This document shows positions 33,301 through 43,700 of a stretch of DNA of 61,167 bases, in pieces. The stretch is from Nemertoderma westbladi. Lineage: Eukaryota > Xenacoelomorpha > Nemertodermatida > Nemertodermatidae. A program made the translations under genes and the position numbers. The notes under the pieces are model-generated. The model was not told where the DNA came from. It was given only the letters and a program-made list of their open reading frames with translations, and made no database searches. Numbering within the stretch: the first letter of the stretch is position 1; each line of letters opens with the position of its first letter. The stretch covers positions 1 to 61,167 of the forward strand of contig JAUCBJ010007094.1 in assembly GCA_032718475.1 (NCBI GenBank), given 5' to 3'.

Positions 33301-34218
33301 TGGAAGATCATCCATGGTGGTGAACAGGAATTCCTTTAGGAAACAGAGTGGAAGGGTTTACTGTGGAAGATCACCCATGGTGGTGAACAAGCATTCCTTT
33401 GGGAAACAGAGTGGAAGGGTTTAGTGTGGAAGATCATCCATGGTGGTGAATAGGAATTCCTTTAGGAAACAGAGCGGAAGGGTTTACTGTGGAAGATCAC
33501 CCATGGTGGTGTACAGGCATTCCTTTAAGAAACAGAGTGGAAGGGTTTACTGTGGAAGATCACCAATGGTGGTGAACAGGCATTCCTTTAGGATACAGAG
33601 TGGAAGGGTTTTCTGTGGAAGATCACTCACGGTGGTGAACAGGCATTCCTTTAGGAAACATAGTGGAAGGGTTTACTGTGGAAGATCACCCATGGTGGTG
33701 AATAGGCATTCCTTTAGGAAACAGAGTGGAAGGGTTTACTGTGGAAGATCACCAATGGTGGTGAACAGGCATTCCTTTAGGAAACAGAGTGGAAGGGTTT
33801 ACTGTGGAAGATCATCCATGGTGGTGAACAGGAATTCCTTTAGGAAACAGAGTGGAAGGGTTTACTGTGGAAGATCACCCATGGTGGTGAACAAGCATTC
33901 CTTTGGGAAACAGAGTGGAAGGGTTTTCTGTGGAAGATCACTCACGGTGGTGAACAGGCATTCCTTTAGGAAACATAGTGGAAGGGTTTACTGTGGAAGA
34001 TCACCCATGGTGGTGAATAGGCATTCCTTTAGGAAACAGAGTGGAAGGGTTTTCTGTGGAAGATCACTCACGGTGGTGAACAGGCATTCCTTTAGGAAAC
34101 ATAGTGGAAGGGTTTACTGTGGAAGATCACCCATGGTGGTGAACAGGCATTCCTTTAGGAAACAGAGTAGAAGGGTTTACTGTGGAAGATCACCCATGGT
34201 GGTGAACAGGCATTCCTT
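30331..34218 (+). repeat. 63-bp minisatellite array B, about 62 monomers, long higher-order units
   Basis: Continuation of array A beyond the BEL insertion. The strict dimer of array A is replaced by long higher-order units: a rare monomer with GGGTTTAGTGTGG (a TAG stop) recurs at 31401, 32346 and 33417, that is 945 bp (15 monomers) and 1071 bp (17 monomers) apart, and monomer order between them is largely conserved. The first monomers (GGAGACATAGTGGAAGCG, then GTGGTGAAAAGGC) repeat a combination seen in array A at 11485-11540. The array exits into ATTCCTTGGCTTAACGAGCC at 34218. Confidence 0.95.
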
Positions 34219-34262
34219 GGCTTAACGAGCCTAAAATATTCTCCCATTCATTATTTTTATTT
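34219..34262 (+). mobile_element. SINE-like 3' border of the 63-bp array
   Basis: GAGCCTAAAATATTCTCCC then ATTCATTATTTTTATT aligns with GAGCCTAAGACGATTGCGCC then ATTCAATAAAAAAATTATT after the single monomer at 40346-40430. This shared 3' tail supports the view that the array sits inside a SINE-like unit. Confidence 0.6.
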
Positions 34263-36784
34263 ATATTATAAGTAGATTAGAAGATCGAAGTTTATTTATA
34301 TTTTACTTTACTTTACTTTATTCTGTATTAAGCCGTATAAATTACGGTTCACTAACTTGGTTAAATTGTAATACCAAAATTGCGTTGGTTTTCTTGTATA
34401 AAGGGGCCATTACATTGGAAGGGAGCCAAACTCGCTCAATTACAGCGATAGCCATCACCATTTAACCACTAATTGGATGACTGCTAACAGCTAAACCATA
34501 AGGATTTAGGGCCGGCCCCAACAAAATATATGTTTGTACGCTCCGGTTGACAACGACTAAAACATTCACAATCCTGTTATCGGATCAACATTAGCTAGAG
34601 AAGCATTGGAAGTTGGTGTAATTGCGCTAATGCTGTGTGGAGCAGGAATGGAAGGTTGTTAAAAAGTACGTGTTCTTCCGAAAAGCATAGATGTTTAATG
34701 CCTAAATAGGCCCCTTTGTATAATGGGACTGTGTTACTATCTTATATCTAAGCCTATTACATTCGGTTGAGACCCCCACCGGACAATCATGTGTGCAACT
34801 CGCTTCCGCTACCGCCTATCTCCTCAACTAACCGGAGATCAAGTCCTTAACCACATCATAATCAACAGGGAGGCCTGCATCCTCCCCAATTAATTAAGCC
34901 TCTCATTGAATCTCATTCAGGTTGGCTTATTAAACGGGATGTTGATCTATTGTAAGTTATTAAACTCACAGTTTATCAAATAGTTATCACTCCGTAGTAG
35001 ATCATCCCAGGCCCTTGTTATCGGTTAGTCAAAATAAATTATAGAGCAAGAGTTGCGAATGGGAAGTCATAACTCATAAAGTCTCCATTATGTGCAATAT
35101 AATTCGGCTGATAATGTAAGAAGTGCAAAATCAGTTGATTCCCGCACCGTTTCATGATGTTATCGGCTACTATACCGCAATGGTCTGTGAAGAAATGGTC
35201 CAGTCCGAGCGGTATGCGCCGCCAATGACTGTCTCCAAATCTTCCGAAGAAGAGGAAAAAGACGGGTAGATCAACACATTCCGAAACGGCAAGAAGGCCA
35301 TATCAGAAGCCCAACAGGAAACAGATGTAAGTTGAAGGAATGAACAACTCCTAAACATACTCACAAGACTGCATTAACAACACAGAGAGACAGAATAGAC
35401 ATTAATCCAACAGTCTGAGCTGGTCAGTGAACAGATTACTGCCATCAATGCCGCCAATGAAAGAGGATAATAATGGCTGCATGGCCGTAAATTGAATTTC
35501 TCAATGTCACAATTCCACTGCCAATGTGATCAGACTGCAGCTGATCACCTGGATGGTATGGTGGAAGGCTCACTTTGGGAAACTGATCAATAATGATCGA
35601 GTACTTAGTAATTACCTCACTATACTTACTACGTTTGTATTCTTGAGTGCGAAGACATCTGGTCAATATAGATATATATCTGATGCCTTATAGATGCTAT
35701 CTGGAAGATATAGGGTCATGTATTGCTTGTGCCATGCAGTTATTATCTGATATTATATGGCAATATGGGATGAAATTTAAGTCCCCAGATCTATAAAAAT
35801 GATAATTAATATTATACATATAGTATATGTTTTGTTATCCACAAGAAAATTTAAAAACATAAATAAATCAACAAATACAAATACAAATTGTGATTTAGAT
35901 TGAAATAGCCCAACTTATACTGAGATGCGGAAAAAAGGTCAAACATTTATATGTGCTTGTAGGCCTTTTACTATGTAAATTGTCGTTTATATGTTTATTT
36001 GCTGAATAATATGATATTACTTGTGTAAAAAAAAACGCAATATTATATACATATGCAATATATACATTATATTTGTTGCTGTTTGTTAATTCCACTTCCA
36101 CAAACACCACACCTACGAACACACACATACAGAGCTGACACTTATTGTGTGATTATATTAAATCAGTTGTTTTTATTTTAAATGTATGTTTGGTCATCAT
36201 GAAAGTAAATACATTGTAAATTAATTCATTTTCCTCGGTAGCAGGGATATATAAAAGCAAATTATGTATAGCAAATTGCGAGAAAAGTCACACATATCAA
36301 TTTGTGTGGATTCGATTACTAGTAATCTTGAGTTCATCATCAAGTTCATTAATATCAAAAAAAGAAAACTTTCTAGTTAATGGAAATAATATAAAGTTAG
36401 ATGATTTTTTGCTGAGAAGGCTTAATATAATTGAAGCGCGTTTACTGATTACGTTAAAAGAAAATCGCATTCATAAGACATCCTTTATAATATATTTAAT
36501 TTAAATTATTTTAATTAGAGTCTGTATAGATTCTGTATTGCTTCAATAGATAATGGGAGATGAATCATATATATCCCCATTAATAAACGGTTGATATGAT
36601 AAATTCTGATGTAAAACAGATGTAGATAGAGTATGTAATAGAATATGTAACAGCATTATAGAAGACCGTGGAGTGAACATGTAGGCTATACCGCATATAT
36701 TTCCTATAGTGGTACCGACAATATTATGAGGTATAATATATATTGAGAAAGACAATGTAGCGGATACATATAGGACACGGATAG
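34263..36784. other. Noncoding DNA with one possible coding relic
   Basis: No intact gene. At 34420-34960 the DNA is unique-looking with TAAT-type sites (CACTAATTGGATG near 34468, CCCCAATTAATTAAGCC near 34886). At about 35165-35560 the plus strand reads as a decayed coding relic: MVCEEMVQSERYAPPMTVSK then an acidic SEEEEKDG stretch, several in-frame stops, and SELVSEQITAINAANERG; it could be a retroelement gag remnant, but no family is recognised. The rest is AT-rich. Confidence 0.35.
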
Positions 36785-37834
36785 AGAGAGAGCTACAAAA
36801 AAACATAGAAGTTAGAAAAGCAAAGGCTTGGGTAGCTCTATAAAAAATGGATACCATCTGGAAATCAGACCTCTAGGCACTTGAAGACTAAGTTCTTTCG
36901 AGCCACAGTGGGAAGTGCACTTTTATACGGTACTACTAGGATCGGCATGCTGCATTGCAGCTGCATTTTTAAGAATGCTGTGCCGGCTTGTCGACAAAAT
37001 TGCGCCGCCACAACTCCCTATCACCCATGACATTTGCTAGATCATCCGCATCTTCAAGGCCAGTGTCCTTTAAGATGCGTCTCAAGAAACTTATGGGCTG
37101 TGCACCATGGTTATTCACTCTATGAGGTCGTCAAAGCACAAGATTATACACTGGCTGGTCCTCACGGCGAAAGCAATGTCCTGAAAAGAGGAGTCGACTT
37201 TGTTCTAGTGTCAAGCTTGGGGGAACCAATGAGACACCTCCAATGTTATATAGTGTCTGATTGGAGATGTGTGCATAACCCGAGATATGAACCCGGCATA
37301 GCATTCTTGTGAATGTGCCATCCAGAGATTTGGTGTCCAGCAAGGACTCCCATAGAGGAGTACTGGAACTACTGCTGCTCTAAATAATCGAACCTTTTAT
37401 ACGGTGGTCGTGGTGAGACCTGGACACTGACGAAATCACTTGAACAACGAATTTATGGATTGTTGTTATATACAAGTAAGCACGTATGGGTAGCCCCAAG
37501 CATCAGCTGGAGACAACACATGACAAACGCCGAGCTTTATGGTACAATACCACCTGTATCAACCACCATCCGTGAACGCAGATTAAGATTCAGTGGGCAC
37601 TGGTGGCGAAGTAAAGACGAGGTCATACCAGATCTACTTTTCTGGCAACCAACTCATGGAAAGTGTAGCCGTGGACGACCGGCCATAACATATATATATC
37701 AACTTGAAAGGGATACTGAACTTGGGAGAAACGAAATTGCGACAACTATGGAGAATCGGAAAGCCTGGAAGGATCTCATCTGTCTGTACTCGACGCCTTA
37801 TATTAGAAATTCAACAAATTTTATCCAATTATAA
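36785..37834 (+). mobile_element. LINE fragment, family 2, host of a nested insertion
   Basis: The part before the insertion encodes the same post-palm segment as 5764-6135 (KNIEVRKAKAWVAL, KMDTIWKSDL). It resumes at 37394 with LYGGRGETWTLTKSLEQ-type sequence and continues in the frame at 37460-37834: RERRLRFSGHWWRSKDEV, LLFWQPTHGK, RGRP and ENRKAWKDL, the usual LINE C-terminal tail. The 5' end is truncated near 36785 and the palm is missing. Interrupted at 36930/37394 by a family-1 LINE on the opposite strand. Confidence 0.8.
36931..37393 (-). mobile_element. LINE fragment, family 1, inserted into a family-2 LINE
   Basis: Minus-strand copy of the C-terminal end of the family seen at 1740-2300 (FRAAVVPVLL, YAHISNQTLYNIGGVSL, LRILKDTGL-like), ending in the CCTAGTAGTA tail at 36931. 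It is 5' truncated, as expected of target-primed reverse transcription. CTTTTATACGG at 36920-36930 and at 37394-37404 is an exact 11-bp target duplication, so the insertion edges are precise and family 1 moved after family 2. Confidence 0.88.
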
Positions 37835-39700
37835 GTCATTTAGCCGTGTTGCTTAGCAAGTTGATAGCGAAACGCAAGTAAAACATAATTCACAGAACTC
37901 CACTTAATAATTATAATCTTAGCATATCCGCTCAATGTGAATCCGCATCAGAGGTTCCAAAGTGGGCAATTTTGACATCCGGTTACAACGGCAACAGTTC
38001 CAATTACGTAAATCGTAAAAATATTTTTCTTTGGGAAACTAGTTTTTAACTAATTTACAAATCAAATTGTTAGCTCTTTGTTTTCCAGGTCAGGAACGTA
38101 AGTGTGTTTCTTAAATTTATATATTTTATATATTTGCATCCACTTCAGCAATGCATCTGATGATTTATCCTAAAACCCAAAACACCAAATATATTTAGTA
38201 ATTCACTCTATCAACATGGGGTGTGGGGGATTCTCTATTGGAGAATACATTTTATTTTACATCATTTTATTGACTTTATTTTATAGTTTTATTATATATG
38301 TAAAATTTATAATTTATTATTAAAAACTTTTAAAAAGGTCCTTCAAACGTTATTAAGCCTTGACGATAAGTTATTTAGCGCCACAAAGCGACGGACAGTG
38401 AACTTGCGCCAGAAACTGTCTCATTTAATTGATATAACTTTCGTTGGCACAGCTTTGCTAATTAGGCAATGTCGTCCAGGTGGGATCGAACCGGTCACCT
38501 CCAGCGCTCCAGGTTGGAATTCTGACGAGGTCAATACCATAATCTGCTGCCACTGTGGTCAACCCTACTGTACATGGCCGTCTTGTCACCACTTCAAATC
38601 AAAACCTTCACAACCGCAAATGAAAGGTTAGTGTATATTAACCAATAACCATCACGGCCACTATGATTAATTACACACTCTAAATACTAATTTAGATATG
38701 ACAGTTACACCCATAGAGAAGTGCGACCTGTATATTTCATATTTATTATTGGTGTTTTGGGTGAATGAGTGGTTACATATTATTATAACTTTTGTTGGGC
38801 TCAGCCTTACAAAGTCATTTAATTGGGAACATTCCATTGGTTATTACGTAAAATGTCGTCTGGTCATAATTTATCAAGCCTAGACGAAGTGATATTTAGC
38901 GCCTCCTAACAGCTGACCATTGAATTGCAGGACGCCAAAATTATCTATACTTTCTAAACATTTTCTATACCAAATTTCAAAAATTAAACTGAACCGTTGC
39001 TGAGATATTATGGCGTCCAAACATTGAGCCATACATACATACAAACAGACAGACGGAGTGATGGACAACTCTGATTTGGCCCAATATTAATTAAACCTTA
39101 TGCTAAGATTCCGTTTAACTTCGAAGCTCGCCCCACAATAATTAAAGTAATCAAATATCCTAAATATCTATCAAGTGAGTCTCTTTAATATAATTCACGG
39201 TGTAGGTGGACTTTAGACCAAAGTCTGAGTGTAGTAGATCAGATCCCATAGTGGGCGGTTTTTGTGGATTGCAGAAGTGGCGCAAGATACACAAATTAAT
39301 ATTATCACCAGTCCCTAACCCTATCAAATTTTGATATATGTATTGCTACTCCATGCGATCCTATTTATTAATCTTCCAAACTGCTTGTATTTTCTTTCGA
39401 ATGGAAAGTTTACCATTCTATATGAATGTATATTGAGGTAAATGGGGATATGAAAAATAGGGGGTAGTGGGACTTATCTTATGTTTAAATGTTTACAGTA
39501 TTAATTAGATCGATTACATTATTTGACAATCACACCATAGTACATACTGTAATCAACCTGCCCTCGAAATAAATTATACTATAATTTATTTATAGTACAT
39601 TTTTTTCCACCATGCTTCCTAAATGCACTGCACAATGCACATTCTTTATAACAACACATGTAACAAAACTTTGTAATACCTCCTTATTCTTCCATTTTGC
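37835..39700. other. Noncoding DNA with small repeat-like pieces
   Basis: No gene. At 38876-39140 a segment (TAGCGCCTCCTAACAGCTG, ATACATACAAACAGACAGACG, GAAGCTCGCCCCACAATAAT) has the look of a transposon 3' end, and its first part (GATATTTAGCGCC) resembles 38369-38385. At 38480-38560 the minus strand has a B-box-like GGTTCGATCCCACC, possibly another SINE head. Neither has defined ends. Confidence 0.35.
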
Positions 39701-39724
39701 CTTCTATTTTTCCTATAACTAACT

Positions 39725-39930
39725 ATCCCGTTTGTCATTGGTCACAGATCTGGTATTTGGGGAGTGCCGCTGCTCCTATTGGTCAATGAATCAACTATCT
39801 CCCAAATTATTCTTGCTTGCACCTCATAATGTAGTTCAAACCTAACTAACTGTGATTGGTTTGGATGTATATCAACTGTCTAAGAGTTATAACAAGTCAT
39901 TTATATCACAAGTGATCTGAGTCGTAAGCA
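39725..39930 (+). promoter_or_regulatory. rax: Candidate rax promoter with three inverted CCAAT boxes
   Basis: ATTGG (inverted CCAAT) occurs at 39737, 39778 and 39855 within 125 bp, followed by a TATA-like TTTATAT at 39900-39906. The next ~100 bp lead to a strong splice donor, ATAG/GTAAGT at 40027/40028, and the rax start codon lies just after a matching acceptor at 40580. Promoter position is inferred from this arrangement; NF-Y normally binds clustered inverted CCAAT boxes. No transcript evidence is available. Confidence 0.45.
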
Positions 39931-40027
39931 TTGTTATAATTATCCTAGCATTATTTCAGAAGTGTTATCAGAAATCTCAGAAGTAAAGTTCTTTTATTAA
40001 TATTGCAATATTCTGTTCAGAGAATAG
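39930..40027 (+). other. rax: Candidate noncoding first exon of rax
   Basis: The 3' edge is set by GAATAG/GTAAGTTTT at 40027/40028; the 5' edge is only estimated from the TATA-like sequence. It would splice to the acceptor TTACGTTTCAG ending at 40580, eight bases before the rax ATG (40589). The intron would be 553 bp. Confidence 0.4.
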
Positions 40028-40282
40028 GTAAGTTTTAATTATCATAATGAATTAGTTAAGATGATCAGAAACGTTTTTCCTATTCATAATAATTAGAATA
40101 ACAATTTCAGGTTCAGACTTCTAATTATCTGATGAGTGAGTGAGATGCTTCAATGCAGCTAAATAGTTAAACTAGGTAGAAGGGCTGCGGCTAGTTTTAG
40201 TAGGCCTATCTCAGATTTATTATTTATTTGTATATTAGATGTTAAACATAAATAAGTTACATAATATTATTTAAGATTCGGA

Positions 40283-40430
40283 AATAGCCCAACCCAGGCT
40301 TTCATCCTTGCCTAGTCGATAAATGGATACCATTTTATCTTGAGAATACAGAGTGGATGGGTTTGCTTTGGAAGATCACCAACGGTGGTTAAAAGGCCCT
40401 GAATGAATGAGCCTAAGACGATTGCGCCAT
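40283..40430 (+). mobile_element. SINE-like element carrying one 63-bp monomer
   Basis: The body CCAGGCTTTCATCCTTGCC then GTCGATAAATGGATACCA is followed by one diverged monomer (ATACAGAGTGGATGGG, TTTGCTTTGGAAGATCACC, AACGGTGGTTAAAAGG) and the tail GAATGAATGAGCCTAAGACG and ATTCAATAAAAAA. CTGGCTTTCATCCTTG also occurs in the SINE at 41218, and GTCGATAAA-GA/TACCA in the SINE at 57969. It lies in the predicted 5'-UTR intron of rax. Its single monomer makes it the best model of the array's source. Confidence 0.6.
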
Positions 40431-40588
40431 TCAATAAAAAAATTATTTTAAATTTTAAAAAAATTTCAGCTTTTATCGTCGAATAGAGGTGGTATGGTAG
40501 GCCAAGATGGAAACGTGGCATAAGTTTTGTTGATTTCTTTTCGTAAATTTATTACTAATTTATTTTGTGTTACGTTTCAGTTATAGAA

Positions 40589-40724
40589 ATGTTGACCAAC
40601 CACCATATAGGCTCATCGGGCATGCCAGTGTCACCCAGGAAGAAGAGTCATTCAATAGATGCTATCCTCGGCATAGGCGCTTCAAATGTCTCCGAACACC
40701 ATCCTAATCATAATAGCGAACTCC
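40589..40724 (+). CDS. rax: rax coding exon 1
   Basis: Starts at ATG after acceptor TTTCAG/TTATAGAA and ends at donor CTCC/GTAAGTC. It encodes residues 1-45 plus one base and includes the octapeptide HSIDAILG. It was too short to stand out as an open frame and was found by matching splice sites and phase. Confidence 0.88.
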
Positions 40725-43700
40725 GTAAGTCATCTTATTAATTAACTTAATTAATACTTACTTAAGTTTCGATAAATAAATTTTGTTAACATATAAACAA
40801 TTTTTTCCCAGACAATCTCCTTCGCAATTACGTTATCGCCTTATTGCATGGAATAATTTTATTACCTTATATTTTTCTGGATTGGAAACCAAAATAAAAA
40901 TCATTTTAGTGTAACTAATTTAAAGTAAATGTATTGTATAATGTATTATTTCTGGGTACCGGTACTATTTTAGCACCCACTATATTTGTGTAAAGATGAT
41001 ATTTTTATTGGGTTATTCAGCATCTTTATTAAATGCGTCTCAATAAAGTTTCACCAACGATAATGCCAAGTCAAAAGTTGAGAAATATTCCAGAACATAT
41101 TATTATTATTTAATGGTGACATTCCTGGGCTTCCAATCAGGAGACACCGGTTCGATTCCTAGATGGGGCAGTCACTGTTTGGGCACAGTGATTTAAAAGC
41201 TACAGCCTAGTCAAACCCTGGCTTTCATCCTTGACTGCTCTATAATTGTGAGCCAAGGTAATAGGGAAACCGAATGTAAGTGTTTAGAAGATCACCCATC
41301 ATGGTGGTGAACAGGCACTCCTTTAGGAAACAGAGTGGAAGGGTTTACTGTGGAAGATCAGCCATGGTGGTGAACATGCATTCCTTTGGGAAACAGAGTG
41401 GAAGGGTTTACTGTGGAAGATCAGCCATGGTGGTAAACAGGCATTCCTTTTGGAAACAGAGTGGAAGGGTTTACTGTGGAAGATCAGCCATGGTGGTGAA
41501 CAGGCATTCCTTTTGGAAACAGAGTGGAAGAGTTTACTGTGGAAGATCACCCATGGCAGTGAACAGGAATTCCTTTAGGAAACAGAGTGGAAGGATTTAC
41601 TGTGGAAGATCACCCATGGTGGTGAACAGGCGTTCCTTTAGGAAACATAGTGGAGGGGTTTATTGTGGAAGATCACCCATGGCATGGTGGTGAACAGGCA
41701 TTCCTTTAGGAAACAGAGTGGAAGAGTTACTGTGGAAGATCACCCATGGTGGTGAACAGGCATTCCTTTGGGAAACATAGTAGAAGAATTTGCTGTGGAA
41801 GATGACCCATGCAGTGAACAGGAATTCCTTTAGGAAACAGAGTGGAAGGGTTTATTGTGGAAGATCACCCATGGTGGTGAAAAGGAATTCCCTGACTTTT
41901 AATCTTTAAATTAAAAATTCGATAGCCATTTCATCAAATTTGGAAACATTGGGTTTATATGTAATTTTTGCTTATGAATTCCAGTCATGGACTCGCCATC
42001 CAGCACTGATCTTACTCTTCGGTACTGATACTCACACTCACTGAACTGGATCTAGGACACTTCCCCCCCGGACACTTCCCCCCCGGACACTTCCCCCCCG
42101 CCCAAGTAGGACACTTCCCCCCCGGACACTTCCCCCCCGGACACTTGCCCCCCGGACACTTCCCCCCCAGTTAAAGTGTTAAAATTAATCTGGGTGCATC
42201 AAAGCAATAAACAAAAGTTAAAGATGGTTACAGGACAAGTTGTATCTAGACAAGTTTTTTCAAAATTATAAAAGAAACGTTTTGTTTGTTTTCCTTTTAA
42301 TTTCTTTAATTCTTTTAATTTCTTTTAATTGGGGGCTGCCGCCCCCAAACCCACGCTTCTTTTCTTGGGGGCTGCCGCCCCCAAACCCCCGCTTCTTTTC
42401 TCGGGGGTTATCGCCCCCAGACCGCGGCATTTCCCTGAGTGCCCGTGGTGAAAGACTTACGACCACTTTGAAATATTTAATTCATGTTTGTATCAACAGA
42501 TAATAAATTGACTAAGCCTAAAGTAGGAGCTGTATTGAATGTTAACCAATTTAATATATAAATTACTACAATATTATATAATTCAACAAAATCCTATTAA
42601 AAATATTGCAAGTAACCAGGAAATTTAATATGTAGTGTGTATAATATCTATATAGTATATATAGTAGTAATATGTATATCAATATGTAATGCTGAACACA
42701 GAATACAGGTCGACGCATGTCGATTTTACCCTGGAGAGGTATAATTTTGATTGCAACAATAATATTCATCCCCATCTGGTATACAATTTGAAGAAGACTA
42801 TTACATAATAATACCTATAATTAAAACAATTAATTATTATAATTCTATAGTTAATAAACACAGTATATCATTCCGGGGATGGAATTTATAGGTCATCTAA
42901 TTAATTGTTTAAAGATTAGCAAACAATACGATGTAATTGAATTGATAAAACCCATAAATAAAACTTGGATATAAAATGTAAAATCGGGATGCAAAAGATC
43001 ACTTTCTGAGCTACGAAAGGAAAATTGGATACAACTTATCTGGATACAAGCGGTCCGTTTACCTTACAAAATGAAAAATACGAATTTGCGAAGTTAAGAA
43101 CAGTCGGGAGAGGGGGGAAGTGTCCGCGGGGGGGAAGTGTCTGGGGGGGAAGTGTCCGGGGGGAAAGTGTCCTACTTGAGCGGGGGGGAACTGTCCGGGG
43201 GGGAAGTGTCCGGGGGGGAAGTGTCCGAACACCACTGAACTAATAAGTAATAACTAAATAAATAATTAACACTAAGACAATAACAGGAACAGCTCACTAA
43301 TCTGCATTTTCATTTACATATTGATTAATCTTAAATGTGTGGAGAACATGGCTGTGTATGTCTACTACCTCTGTAGCAGGTCTGGGTCTGGGGGAGGTGT
43401 TGAAAGTATTCATGACACGCATATGCGCATATGGCAAACCAGGTTGTAATACCTACCATTACCAACAATATTGCTGAAAAGTACGCGAAAGCCGATTTTA
43501 GAGAGACAAAATGTTAGAACAGTTCTTAAAGGTATGAACATTTAGGTTAATAATATGAGTTACACTGTTCCTTCCACTACAAGGAAAGTACATCTGTTAT
43601 ACAGTATATCCTTCCAACAACATGGACACAAAGTCTGTTACTGTTATTAGTAATGCTATTATTATATTATTTGGCAGTATGTTTAGTCCTCCACTCTGCA

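Noticed and set aside
8787-34218. CRISPR array
   Set aside because: Units are contiguous 63-bp monomers with no unique spacers, in a genome with spliced genes and retrotransposons.
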